64,000 nt of DNA from Ancistrus triradiatus (Eukaryota; Chordata; Actinopteri; Siluriformes; Loricariidae), in contig JAJAGP010000205.1 in NCBI GenBank assembly GCA_025084515.1, positions 248,001 to 312,000 of the forward strand. The letters are read 5' to 3'. The position numbers and the translations under genes were made by a program. The notes below the pieces were generated by a model. It saw nothing but the letters and a program-made list of their open reading frames with translations. It made no database searches and had not been told where the DNA came from. Every line of letters starts with the position of its first letter. Positions within the stretch are counted from its first letter, which is position 1. Below are positions 34,871 through 46,656 of the stretch, piece after piece.

Positions 34871-35097
34871 CTCAATAGGACACTTTCACAAGTCTCCACC
34901 TTCAACAAGTCAGTTCATCAACATCCTGCCCTGCCCTCCTAAAACAAAGTTCATAAAGAAATAATTTGCTGACTTTGACAGAGAACTTGGCTGATGTGTA
35001 CAGAGAGCCCTGATCTGAACTTCAGTAGACACATTTGAACTGAAACTGAATGTCAAATGTGAGTGAGGGACACTGTCCAACCTTAGTGACCAACCTT

Positions 35098-35945
35098 GCA
35101 GTACTCCGGTTTCCTCCCACAGCCCAAAGACGTGTGTTAGTTTAATTGATTGCTCTAAATTGGCATTGCCTTGAGTGTACAGTGGTGCTTGAAAGTTTGT
35201 GAACCCTTTAGAATTTTCTATATTTCTGCATAAATATGACCTAAAACATCATCAGATTTTCACACAAGTCTTAAAAGTAGATAAGGAGAACCCAGTTAAA
35301 CAAATGAGACAGAAATATTATACTTGGTCATTTATTTATTGAGGAAAATGATCCAGTATTACATATTAGTGAGTGGCAAAAGTATGTGAACCTTTGCTTT
35401 CAGTATCTGGTGTGACCCCACTGTGCAGCAATAACTGCAGCTAAACATTTCCTGTAACTGTTGATCAGTCCTGCACACCGGCTTGGAGGAATTTTAGCCC
35501 ATTCCTCCGTACAGAACAGCTTCAGCTCTGGGATGTTGGTGGGTTTCCTCACATTAGCTGCTCGCTTCAGGTCCTTCCACAACATTTTGATTGGATTAAG
35601 GTCAGGACTTTGACTTGGCCATTCCAAAGCATTAACTTTATTCTTCTTTAACTCACTAATATGTAATATTAGATCATTTTCCTCAATAAATAAACGACCA
35701 AGTATAATATTTTTGCCTCAGTTGTTTAACTGGGTTCTCTTTATCTACTTTTATGACTTGTGTGAAAATCTGATGATGTTTTATGTCATATTTATGCAGA
35801 AATGTAGAAAATTCTAAAAGCTTCACAAACTTTCAAGCACCACTGTATGTATTTGACTGGCCTTGATGTAATCTTGTGTATAGATGTAACCTTGCATGTC
35901 GCTGAAATGGCCACTGATGCTGATAGTGACGTTAAAGAAAACAAA
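35098..35945 (+). repeat. Dispersed repeat R split by a Tc1 copy
   Basis: The left part has TACTCCGGTTTCCTCCCACA through CATTGCCTTGAGTG; the right part has TGACTGGCCTTGATGTAATC through GATGCTGATAGTGACGTTAA. The two halves join cleanly when the element at 35180-35845 and one TA are removed. Confidence 0.75.
35180..35845 (-). mobile_element. Internally deleted Tc1-like element, family F
   Basis: 666 bp with CAGTGGTGCTTGAAAGTTTG at the left, the inverse at the right, and TA on both sides. The minus strand keeps only the transposase C-terminus ([20 protein letters not shown], then CAGLINSYRKCLAAVIAAQW). The usual catalytic Glu in NPIE reads Lys here. Confidence 0.85.
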
Positions 35946-36149
35946 TAAAAAAAACCAAGTTCATTTGTCCTTTAGGATGCAGAAAATTACTCATGGGAAT
36001 CTCAAGTTAGTCACTGGAATTTTACCTTTGAAATTCGGCTAATGCCAGTCCTTGAGTTACTAAGTATTCGGAACTTAGTACTGCCCAGTTGGCACTGTTT
36101 AGCAAATATATCAACCCTCAATTGCTTTGGTTGTATCATGCTTTATTTG

Positions 36150-36300
36150 TTATCTCTAAGCTTGGTGATTAAGTTTCTAGACAAGTCAGAAGGTTGTGAA
36201 TTCAAATCCCAGATCTGCCCAGCCGCCTGTGTTTGGGCCCTTGAGCTTCACTTTCATTTGCTCAGCTCAGCTGTAAGTTGCTCTGGATATGGATGTATAA
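36150..36300 (+). mobile_element. Possible tRNA-derived SINE fragment
   Basis: GAAGGTTGTGAATTCAAATC (B-box-like) with GTAAGTTGCTCTGGATATGG about 100 bp on, a SINE-like order. Weak. Confidence 0.4.
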
Positions 36301-36831
36301 TACTAATGTGGTAGAAGGTGTAGAGATGGCATGTCCTTTTACAGTATGTAACATTATGTTTTAGGCCGCAGTTATATTCAGTGCCTATAGAAATGTTATA
36401 GATAGAAAATGTTCGCCTGGCATTTTCACTGGTGCTTTCATGACTGCTCGGGCAAGCAGATTATTTGTGTTGGTTAAATCTGCAGAACTTCAGTGGCATA
36501 AGGATAAATACTGATCATTGTTCATCACTCTTCATTAGTCATTTGCTGAATCAGTTGTGTAGCACTTCCTTACAGTAGAAGTCTGTTCTGTGGAATGACC
36601 TTCCTTGTGTTTTCTCAACCATAACACTAACCTACATCAAATTTACACGGAATAGACAACTGTCAGTTTTCCTTTCAGAATATTTGATATTGAAATATTC
36701 TGTTCATTATGATTTGTTGTGTACAGGTAGGTGCTGTTTAACTTCCGCATTACGTTCGGTGAAACAGGATGCTGCCCGAAACACTTACGAATGCCATTTA
36801 CAGGTTGTTACAAATAAGTAGCAGATAGTCA

Positions 36832-36832
36832 G

Positions 36833-36871
<39 letters not shown>
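36832..36871. repeat. (CT)n(CA)n microsatellite
   Basis: CTCT run followed directly by a CACA run. Confidence 0.9.
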
Positions 36872-37299
36872 AAGTCTCGCACATCAAACGAGTTAGAACA
36901 GTCTCCAGTCCAAAGGTAAGTTGATGAGCAAGTGAGTACATGACTGGTAAGGTAATGAGCTTTCTATTGAATGATTGACTTCTGCAGTTAAACTCTTAAC
37001 TCCCACCTCTGCTTGTGGATCTGCAGTGATGATTGGCTGTTCAACACTGTTGACAGGGTCCATTGGTGGTTATCTTGCCAAGTCTCCATATAGAACCACA
37101 ATCTACTGGACAAGAACCCACTGCAGATAGTGATAGGAGGTGGGCAAAAAGAAGCAAAACACACTGCACTATAATAATAATATGCTGCCATATCGGGTGG
37201 CGTATCTAGGGTTGGGTATAGAAACCCGGTTCCGATTGGGTACCGGTTCCTAAATTCCAAGAACCGGCTACCAGTTAAAAAAAAATTAGAATTTTGATT

Positions 37300-37720
37300 C
37301 CATTTATCAATCCAGTAATCAGATTTCTGCAGTTATCTGATTATTCGAGTGGTCATGTATATGGCATTCTTCAATCTCGAAATCAGATTAAGAAATCCGA
37401 TAAATAGACCTGGATTTTATTCCAGTAATCGAATTACTCATAGCTTTTATACCAGTTACTTGATTTCCTAACCTGATACGGTTGCCAGGTCTGCCTATTC
37501 TAGAGGCTTGGCTTTTTTGGCCACTTTTCCATTGACTGTGACGGGGTTTTTTTTTCGCAGGATCTGGCAGCCATGAAGGTCCGTGTGCCACAGAGTTAAC
37601 GCAGCTAAAAGACTACTGTACGCTTTGTGGAGACTCTGAAATGCAGTAAATACTCGAGGAAAAGAAGAATTTGATTATTTTACATTACATCTTGAAGTTT
37701 GTGTCACACATTTCTCTGTG
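37300..37720. repeat. Repeat P, partial copy
   Basis: AATCAGATTTCTGCAGTTAT, TTCGAGTGGTCATGTATATG and GATCTGGCAGCCATGAAGG appear in the same order and orientation as in the copy at 13318-13955. The right third is missing. Confidence 0.5.
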
Positions 37721-38878
37721 GTCTTCTCTGACCACAAAGCCCACTTCCAATTTACTTTCTGGGGGATTTTTCACAAAGTAGGATTTCTTAGTTAGCCAGA
37801 TAATATGAGGACTGGCCAATAGGAATGTCCCTCAGCTCTGAAATTGTCGTTTGGTAGCATCTGATAAACCCCGGCTTGTGTAACTTTGGATGAATGAAAA
37901 TGCTCTGACATGGTTTCCACACAGTTTATTCACATACAGGTGGTGCCTTAACTGTAAAATGCTACCAACTTCTGTCCACAGTTCTCCACAGATTTTTTTT
38001 TTTTTTTCCTCTTTAGCTGTTGTCCCTGTACATAGATTTGTATCCTCTTCCAGGCAGGTTCCTAACGGCTCAGATGGGTTTAAGCTTGTAGTTAACTGCT
38101 GGAGCTAGGGCTCTCTCCATTGTGATTGTGGTGTTTTGCCTATAAGGCACTGCACCTTCAGAGGCCAGCTGAGCAAGTCAGTTTGCAATTCAAAACTACA
38201 GATCAGCACAATTTCCCTTTAAATGAATGGAATTTCTGCTGACAAAAAAAACTTGGAGTAAAAATTAACACAGCTTTCATCTCAGATAAGGGAATATTTT
38301 GTTGAATTAAAGTAGTGCAAATTTCAGGTCTCAATATTGTGCTTTTTTCGATACCTGGAAATCTGTGTGATCTCAAAGGGAATGTACAGTAGGAAGTTAC
38401 CTTTATGAATGACAGGGAAGCAGAAGATGGCAAAAGGGAATCTCATACATTTTTACATTATATAAATGAGCTGATTGTATCAGTCACTTTGGTTAAAGAA
38501 CTCTTCCTCTTTCCTTTTCAGGTCTTTTGTTACATGCTCAAACATGCAAGCCTTTTGCTTGCTGCTCTGTTTTGTGACATTGAAGCATTTGACTGAAACC
38601 ATCAATTAAAATGGATTCAATTCATAATTTAAAAGTGTTGGCTTTTTGTTAAATGTCACAAGTCATAAAACTACTACAAAGTAGGAGTGGGTGATCTGTG
38701 AAAAACTAAGAACTAACTTTTCCAGTGGTACAATATAGAACTAAAAGAACCAAGAACACACAGGCTAGGAGAACCTTTCAAATAGCTTTCAATAAAGCAC
38801 ATTTGTAGAATGTGATATAAAATGTGATATAAACAGTTTTACAAAGTGAATATCATCATCATCTTTGTGTTCTAGGTT

Positions 38879-38880
<2 letters not shown>

Positions 38881-38909
<29 letters not shown>
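38881..38909. repeat. (GT)n microsatellite
   Basis: About 14 GT units. Confidence 0.9.
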
Positions 38910-38911
<2 letters not shown>

Positions 38912-39124
38912 ATATAGATATATATGGATATGCAAATTACCTCATGAAATATTTAAAAAGAGTATGTCCTATTCATTTCGGATTGAGATAGTGATGACGA
39001 TAGAGGAACGAAAAATTAGAAAATAGAAGAATGTTAGATGGAAGTTCTTGTTTCGGAGATCGAGGCAAGAATAAATGTGTTGTTGGAGGCATCAGTAGTG
39101 GCATCACTAACAAACGCAAGTTCT

Positions 39125-40088
39125 GACGATACATGGCCTTGTCCATTCTTCCCTTAACACAGATCAGTCGTCCTGTCTCCTTTTGCAGAAAAACAACCCC
39201 AAAGCATGATGTATCCACCCCCATGCTTCATAGTAGGTATGGTGCAACTCAGCATTCTTCTTCCTTCAAACACAATAAGTTGAGTTTTTACCAAAAAGTT
39301 TCATCTGACCACATGATATTCTCCCAATCCTCTTCTGGATCATTCATATGTTCTCTGGCAAACTTCAGACGGGCCTGGACATGTACTGGCTTAAGCAGGA
39401 GGGCACGCCTGGCACTGCAGGATCTGAGTCCCTCTCAGCGTAGTGTGTTACTGATGGGAGCCTTTGTTACTTTGGTCCCAGCTCTCTGCAGGTCATTCAT
39501 CAAGTCCTTCCGTGTAGTTCTGGGATTTTTTTCTCACTGTTCTCATGATCATTTTGACCCCACGGGATGAGATCTTACATGGAGCCCCAGATCGAGGGAG
39601 ATTCGGTGGTCTTGTATGTCCTCCATTTCCTTACAATAGCTCCCACAGTTGATTTATTCACAGCAACCTGCTTGCCTATTGTAGATTCACTCTTCCCAGC
39701 CTGGTGCAGGTCTACAATTTTCTTCCTGGTGTCGTTCGACAGCTCTTTCGTCTTGAGTTTGGAGTCTGACTCTGAGGCTGTGGACAGGTGTTTTTTATAC
39801 AGATAACGAGGTCAAACAGGTGCCATTAATACAGGTAACGAGTGGAGGACAGAAGAGCTTCTTAAAGAAGAAGTTACAGGTGTGTGAAAGCTAGAAATCT
39901 TGCTTGTTTTTGAGTGACCAAATACTTATTTTCCTCCATGATTTACAATTAAATTCTTAAAAAATCCGATGATGTGATTTCCTAGTTTTTTTTTTTTCTC
40001 TTTTTGTCTCTCATAGTTGAAAATTTAGGACCTCTCTCATCTTTTTAAGTAGAACTTGCACATCAGTGGCTGACTAAATACTTTTTTG

Positions 40089-40090
<2 letters not shown>
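39125..40090 (-). mobile_element. Tc1-like element, family B, 3' truncated
   Basis: On the minus strand it starts at the terminus GGCAAAAAAGTATTTAGTCA (last bases replaced by a CA run), passes the transposase start region near 39745, the DETK-equivalent near 39300, and CFGVVFLQKETGRL; it stops near ACGGAACCATGTATCGTCAG. The last third is lost. Confidence 0.8.

Positions 40091-40139
<49 letters not shown>
40091..40139. repeat. (GT)n microsatellite between two Tc1 ends
   Basis: About 24 GT units directly joining the family B terminus to a family F arm. Confidence 0.95.
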
Positions 40140-40145
<6 letters not shown>

Positions 40146-40283
40146 ATTTTTGTCTCATTTGTTTAACTGGGTTCGCTTTGTCTACTTTTAGGACTTGTGT
40201 GAAAATCTGATGATGTTTTAGGTCATATTTATGCAGAAATATAGAAAATTCTAAAGGGTTCACAAACTTTCAAGCACCACTGT
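40140..40283 (+). mobile_element. Tc1-like right-arm fragment, family F
   Basis: TTGTCTCATTTGTTTAACTG through TTCACAAACTTTCAAGCACC and ACTG followed by TA: the complete outer ~140 bp of the family F right arm. Confidence 0.75.
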
Positions 40284-40345
40284 AAGATTGTATCAGTTGT
40301 AAATCGCTCTGGATACTGACATCTGCTAATTCCATAAATGTAAAT
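40284..40345 (+). mobile_element. SINE tail fragment
   Basis: GATTGTATCAGTTGTAAATC, GCTCTGGATACTGACATCTG and TAAATGTAAATG: a V-SINE-type tail next to the Tc1 fragment. Confidence 0.6.
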
Positions 40346-40724
40346 GTGAAAATAAGCTCCTTTTGAACGTGTTAGTTTGAAAATGTATTTTTTTTATTGT
40401 GGTTATATGCAGCAGAAGGCTGTAATTCAGGACCATGCTCCCACATCTCTCAATGAGTCCTTTGAGACCAGCTAGAGGTGGTTAGTATTCTGCAAAGATG
40501 GTCACTTTGTGAGCAGGAGCAGTGCTTCTGAAAGAAAAGGGATTAAGAGAACTGAAAACAGTTGTTTTATCAGGGTTTGTGTATCTTACTTCAGGTATTT
40601 GGTAGTGTTTACTCTGCTTTGAACCACTCTTGTGTTAAAATAAGAATTCTTGTCTAGGGTCCTTTTAAATCAAAGATCCCTCTGCGGCTGAACACAAGCT
40701 ACTACAGAAAAGGTGACGATTCTG

Positions 40725-40726
<2 letters not shown>

Positions 40727-40780
<54 letters not shown>

Positions 40781-40789
40781 TGCGCGCGC
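40727..40789. repeat. (GT)n microsatellite, about 63 bp
   Basis: Long GT run ending in a GC-alternating stretch (GTGCGCGTGCGCGC), so it is all alternating purine-pyrimidine with Z-DNA potential. Confidence 0.95.
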
Positions 40790-41104
40790 ATGATTCAACA
40801 TTGGCTGACATGCTTTTGTCAGATACCATTCTGGCAGTTCTTATCTGTCTGTAGCTGCTTGGAACATTAACTGTTACATCTTGTCTCCTTTTGTCTGGAT
40901 CAGTTTTACGTGGAAAAGTACTGTTTTTAATTAACTTGTTGTGCTTGCCAGACCCTCCCACATGTTTAGGTCTTGTGTGTCTTAAGACTTTTATGTAAGA
41001 CAATGTTGTTAACAAATTAAGTCCTTCTAGGAGACATGACTAACTTCTTCTGAACGTTCAGAGTTCTTTGAGGTTTTGCTGTTGATAGACCACATAGAAA
41101 TGGA

Positions 41105-41345
41105 GATATCTGAAAAATGTGTACAGTACAGTCTTAGGCCACCATTAGATTTGTTGTTTTAGCAATGGTATAATGGCCATATATAACACATTGTTGATGG
41201 CTGGACCCAAACATTTCAGACGTGGGTTCTTCCCTCCATAATACTCTCTTCCACTGATCTTCATTCCAGTCTTTGTGAGCTTTAGCATATCTTAACCTTC
41301 TCACCCTGTTCCCTTTCTGAAAACGTGGTTTCTTGGCTGCTACCC
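41105..41345 (+). mobile_element. Tc1-like left-arm fragment, family I
   Basis: ACAGTACAGTCTTAGGCCAC, ATTTGTTGTTTTAGCAATGG and, further on, TCTTTGTGAGCTTTAGCATA, matching subterminal segments of 53225-54502. Confidence 0.55.
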
Positions 41346-41479
41346 TTCCATAAAGACAGTCGAATTTTTCGAAGATTAAGCTCCCAGATGCTGCTAAGTG
41401 TTAGGGGAGGTCACACTATGTACTTGCCACTGTGGCCTATAGAAGTTGATTTTTTAAATATTGCATACAAACTTTATTT

Positions 41480-42290
41480 TCGGACAGAACCCAGTTAAAC
41501 AAATGAGACAAACTAATTATACTTGGTCTTTTATTTATTGAGGAAAATGTTCCAGTATTGCATATTAGTGAGTAGCAAAAAGTATGTGAACCCCTAGGAT
41601 TAGCAGTTAATTTCAAGGTGAAATTAGAGTCAGGTGTTTTCAATCAATGGGATGGCAATCAGGTGTGAGGGGGCACCCTGTTTTATTAAAAGAACAGGAA
41701 TCTATCAAAGTCTGCTCTTCACAACACGTTTGTGGAAGTGTATCATGGCATGAACAATGGAGATTTTTGAGGACCTCAGAAAAAGAGTTGTTGTCCTCCC
41801 CAAGAGTGATCAACCAACTAAGATCACTCCAAGAGCAAGGCGTGCAATAGTTGGAAAGGTCACAAAGGACCACAGGGTAACTTCTAAGCAGCTGAAGCCT
41901 CTCTCACATTGGCTAATGTTAATGTTCATGAGTCCACCAGCAGAAGAACACTGAACAACAATGGTGTGCATGGCAGGGTTGCAAGGAGAAAGCCACTGCT
42001 CTCCAAGAAGAACATTGCTGCTCACAATGCAAGATCACGTGGACAAGCCAGAAGGCTATTAGAAGAATGTTTTGTGGACAGATGAGACCAAAATAAAAAA
42101 ACTTTTTGGTTAAAAAAAAAAAAGCGTTATGTTTGGAGAAAGGAAAACACTGCATTCCAGCATAAGGACCTTGGTGAAACATGGTGGTGGTAGTATCATG
42201 GTTTGCTGCATCTGGGCCAGGGTGGCTTGCCATTATCGATGGAACAATGAATTCTGAATTATATCAGAGAATTCTAAAGGATAATGACAT
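41480..42290 (+). mobile_element. Tc1-like element, family F, both ends truncated
   Basis: Starts inside the left arm (AACCCAGTTAAACAAATGAG), keeps the arm's inner repeat (AAAAAGTATGTGAACCCCTA), and carries a transposase relic: the TPRARRAIVGKVTKDHRVTS region, then pieces equivalent to NVLWTDETK and HGGGSIMVC, ending at a decayed [14 protein letters not shown]. It has frame breaks. Confidence 0.75.
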
Positions 42291-42439
42291 TAAAGAAAAT
42301 ATTTACATGGCAAACACACAGCTTTGCCGTGATTTCTTAAAACAAGTAGATTGCAGAGGGTGTGATTAAGGCATTGTGGTACTCTGGGGTGGGGTTTTGT
42401 GTGAGGGAGTGAGAAATTTAGAAGTTTAGAGAGAATGCT

Positions 42440-42815
42440 TTCCAAATAGTTTTTAGAGCAGCATATGCTGTCTTCAAGACCTCATCTTTTCAATGACGTC
42501 CATGCATTTTTCAGTAAGACAATGCAAAACCACATGCTGCACATATTACAAAGCCTGTGGAAGAACAGGGTACAGGTAGTGGACTGGCCTGTTCCCAATA
42601 GAGAATGTGTGGAGAATTTTGAAATTAAAAATGTAACAACAACCCTGTACTATTGCATACCTTAAGATGTGTTAGCAGGAAGAATGGGACACCATAACAC
42701 CTGAAACACTGAATTGGTGTTTAGTTGACTTTGTATCTTCGGTGCCAGAACATTTTGTAAGTGTTGTGAGAAGGAATTATAGGAATTACATTACAAGTGG
42801 TAAATGCTTAACCGT
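42440..42815 (+). mobile_element. Tc1-like 3' fragment, family A
   Basis: ATGCTGTCTTCAAGACCTCA, AGACAATGCAAAACCACATG, AGAATGTGTGGAGAATTTTG and TACAAGTGGTAAATGCTTA are in family A order (compare 5750-6000). No terminus is left. Confidence 0.7.
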
Positions 42816-43797
42816 CTCTTTAATCTGATATGGTGGTTAATCCGTGCTGCTGTCACTAAGAAGTTCAGCTTTAAAGATTATATTTTACACGTTTGGCCTG
42901 AGGGTTGTGACCGCATTCGGAGGAGATCAGCCCTCTGACATGGCTGGGAAAGAGGATGTTAAAGCTGAGGGGCCTTCTCCTTGTAGTGTCCCTGCTTTTC
43001 ACATCATTATGGTCAGGAAGTTTCACACAAGCCGACTGAATGAAGAGAAAATCTGTTTTAAACAGAGTTTGTTTGCTGCTGAGCTTGTACATTTTAGTGG
43101 AAGCAGACAAACAAATGGGATTATAGTTAAGCTTTACAATGACTTTAATCGTACAAATGCCCCTCATCATCTAAACAGGATTCCCAGTGATTAGGGTTAA
43201 AAGCAGGGATTAATCTTGGTAAACCACATTATACTGACTGTTTTCACTTAGTTCCATGATTGTTAAAATGTCACGTGGGGAAGAGTAATGGCTCTACTGT
43301 GGGTCTCGGGCAATATGAGGGTTCACACACAACCCAGCATCCTCGACTCCAAGTAGTACAATATAAATAAACTTGTTTGCAATGGGGAAAGTAATCTAAA
43401 ATTGATCAGTTTCCCATTTCCTTTTAATGTATGAAACGGAAGTTGAGGTCATAAGAAAATATAATACTCAAGTAAAAATATTTGAATTTACTAATGTACA
43501 GAAACAAGGAAGTAATTAGTATTTCTATGTCCTCGTAACCTGTCCAGTGTGTTACATGCTATATTTGCTGCTTCCTCAACTAAAGGCTGTTTTTACCATC
43601 TTAAGTTTTGAAAAATAAAATGAGTAATATATATATTTTTTTATTTATGTCAAGATTTAAAGGCTTTAAACACTTATTGATGGCTACAACTGAACTTGCA
43701 TGGAATGATTAATTACATAAATAAAATAATAACTACATCTGCATTTCCTGAAGGAATTACAACAGTGCTTGAAATGTGGCGAGCGGAAAGAATGTGG

Positions 43798-44905
43798 CTT
43801 GTGTGCCAATACTTTTGGCCGTGTGTAGGGGCATGTCCCAATACTTTTGGCCTCTTGCAGTGTGTGTCCTAATACTTTCGGCTATGTGCGGCAATGTGTC
43901 CTAATACTTTTGCCTGCGTGTGGGGGTGTGTCCCTGTACTATTGGGCGCATGCGGGTTTGTGTCCCAGTGCTTTTGTCTGCGTGCGGGTGCATGTCATTT
44001 TGCCTACGTGCCGGGGTGTGTCCCGGTACTTTTGGTTGCATGCGGGGCTGTGTCCCAGTACATTTGGCTGCTTGCGGGTGTGTCCTAATACTTTTTGACC
44101 ATGTGCGGGGGCATGTCCCAATACTTTTGGTTGGGTTGGGGCAGTGTACTATTAGTTTAGATCTCCTGCAGAGCATGTCCTAATACTTTTGGCTGTGTGC
44201 AAGGGTGTGTACTATTAGTTTTGACCACATATAGGGGCATGTCCCAGTATTTTTCGTCGTGTGTGGGGTCGTGTCCTAATACTTTTGACCACGTGCGGGG
44301 GCATGTTCTTGTACTTTTCGGCACGTGCGGGTTTGTGTCCCAGTGTTTTTGTCTGCGTACGTGGGCGTGTCTTAATCATTTTGCCTGCGTGCGGGGTGTG
44401 TCCCAATACTTTTGGCTGCGTGCAGGGGCATGTCCCAGTACTTCGGGACACGGCCTCGCACGCGACCAAAAGTATTGGGACACACCCCCACACGTGGCCA
44501 AAAAGTATTGGGACACGACCCCACACATGACCAAAAGTACTGGGACATGCCCCACACGTGGTAAAAACTAATAGTACACACCCTTGCACACAGCCAAAAG
44601 TATTAAGACACACTCCACAAGAGGTCAAGGCTAATTGTACACTCCACAACCCAACCAAAAGTATTTGGACATCCCTGCACTTGACCAAAAGTATTAGGAC
44701 ACACCCCGCAAGCGGCCAAAAGTACTGGGACACGGCCCCGCATGCGACCAAGTACTTTTGGCCGCTTGCGGGGTGTGTCTTAATACTTTTTGGCCATGTG
44801 TGGGGGTGTCACTCAAAACTTTTCACTGTGTGCAAGGTGTGTCCCAATACTTTTGGCTGTGTGCGCGGGGTGTGTTCCAGTACTGTTGGCTGCGTGCAGG
44901 TAACT
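43798..44905. repeat. Foldback-like array of ~32 bp repeats, cluster 1
   Basis: About 35 diverged monomers of the type GTGTCCCAATACTTTTGGCC plus a GCGTGCGGGG linker. Roughly 21 run forward (43798-44450), then about 10 inverted (44450-44752), then about 4 forward. Variant monomers recur in the same order about 380 bp apart (43949 and 44328), so a higher-order unit of roughly 12 monomers exists. Long open frames on both strands are a by-product of the repeat. Class unknown. Confidence 0.85.
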
Positions 44906-45315
44906 TGTACCGTAATCATTTCCCAAACTGGATGTAGGGTTGCTTTGTTTCTGTAATTGAATATGTATGGTAACAGGACACTTGGTAAATTTGACACATG
45001 GCATTTAATGGCATTTTGATCCATTCGCCTTCAGTCTGTATGTCATCGTTATGCCCGCTTGAGCTGTCGACGTGTTATATGGTCGTACCGCTGCTATCTC
45101 TGCTCCTTATGGGAGAGAGTGTGAGGTTGAAAAGGTCAACATACCACATTCACACACATCAGACAAGGAATGGCTGAAGAGCAGACATAAAATAAAAGTG
45201 CTCAGATTGAAATGGCAGTAAACTAAATGCTTTATGATTCCCTAGTTTATGCCTCAGGCCAAATAGGGCAGTAAGCATTAAGCTGTTTCCACCACCTTCA
45301 CTCTTCTCGGCTGTA

Positions 45316-45344
45316 AAGAGCGTTGTATGTGTGTGTGTGTGTGT
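45316..45344. repeat. Short (GT)n microsatellite
   Basis: About nine GT units. Confidence 0.8.
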
Positions 45345-45799
45345 TATTTGGTGTGTGCAGTGTACCGCCGTTAGCAATCTGGGACTCCTAATGAATTCCT
45401 AACTCAATGGGGAGAGGCATTTATATTTCAGCAGCATGTAGCCTAAGGGGGAAACAGATAAGACCTCATATGTAGGTCACAAGTTCAAGCGGGCTCCATT
45501 CAAACACTCCTCACTCTGCTCTGCTGATGGGGAGTTATGCCCTCATTTGTGCCATTGTCCAGAGATTAGAGGAAATGGGCTTTACTTAATGCAGTGCTTA
45601 TTGTTTATCAGCTGGTGAATTTAGTTCTTCCTGCTGGTTTCTAGATTAGAATCAGAACAGTAAGTGGGCAGTGTTTTATTAGAGGTTCTGCCAGCAGGAA
45701 CTGTATTATGACTCTCCCAAAACTGTAAACGGATTACTTAATGGTGGGTGTGTGTATATGTGTTTCGGGTGTGGCTTGAATGTCCTCACAATGGTAGCA

Positions 45800-45860
45800 A
45801 TTAGGGGTGTGCGATATGATACGTCGATATTTCCTGCTTTTTTGTTCGTCACGATAATTA
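45800..45860. repeat. hAT-like end fragment
   Basis: TTAGGGGTGTGCGATATGAT then CGATATTTCCTGC, typical of a non-autonomous hAT end. It directly precedes array cluster 2. Confidence 0.35.
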
Positions 45861-45867
45861 GATGAAA

Positions 45868-46445
45868 CTTTGGCTGCTTGCGGGGCGTGTTCTAATACTT
45901 TTGGCCATGTGCGGGGGCATGTCCTAATATTTTTGCCCCCGTGCAGGGGTGTGTCTCTGTACTATTGGGTAAACAGGTTTGTGTCCCAGTACTTTTGGCT
46001 GGGTGCGGGAGCATGTCATAATCATTTTGCATGCGTGCCGGGGTGTGTCCCAGTACTTTTGGCTGCTTGTAGGGTGTGTCCTAATACTTTTGGCATGTGT
46101 GGGGGCCTGTCCCAATACTTTTGGCTGTGTGCAAGGGTGTGTACTATTAGTTTTGACCACGTGTGGGGTCATGTCCCAGTACTTTTGGTCGTGTGTGGGG
46201 TCGTGTCCTAATACTTTTGACCACGTGCGGGGGCATGTTCTTGTACTTTTCGCCACGTGTGGGTTTGCGTCCCAGTGTTTTTGTCTGCGTACGGGGGCGT
46301 GTCTTAATCATTTTTACTGCGTGCGCGACCAAAAGTATTGGGACACACCCCGCACACAGCCAAAAGTATTGGGACACACCTTGCACACAGCCAAAAGTAT
46401 TGAAACACACCCCAACACGTGGCCAAAAAGTATTGGGACACCACC
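45868..46445. repeat. Foldback-like array of ~32 bp repeats, cluster 2
   Basis: About 14 forward monomers (45868-46322) followed by about four inverted ones (46322-46445). Forward variants keep the same order as in cluster 1, for example TACTATTGGG, then CATGTCATAATCATTTTGC, then TACTATTAGTTTTGACCAC, then ATGTTCTTGTACTTTTCG. Confidence 0.85.
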
Positions 46446-46625
46446 AGTGTATGTCTTGGGTCTTAAGTAGTGCTTGAATGATGCGGGTTTTCAGTTGACG
46501 ATACCGATATTTAGAGAGCAAGGCTTCTTTTTTGCCACTAACACAACTAATAATAATAATAAATTCACCAATTTGCCTAACTTAAATGAACATATATTTA
46601 AGCCATGAATTCTCTCTGTTTTGTC

Positions 46626-46626
<1 letters not shown>

Positions 46627-46653
<27 letters not shown>
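46627..46653. repeat. Poly-T tract
   Basis: Run of 27 T residues followed by an A-rich stretch. Confidence 0.9.

Positions 46654-46656
<3 letters not shown>

Noticed and set aside
42844..43194. 116-residue open frame as a small gene
   Set aside because: No recognisable domain, no splice context, and it lies in repeat-rich intronic sequence; a chance frame.
44215..44751. Open frames up to 178 residues on both strands in the ~32 bp arrays
   Set aside because: They are repetitive translations of the monomer in several frames on both strands, without codon structure or a known domain.
43798..46445. CRISPR-like array
   Set aside because: Monomers are contiguous and diverged, with no unique spacers, in both orientations, in a fish genome.
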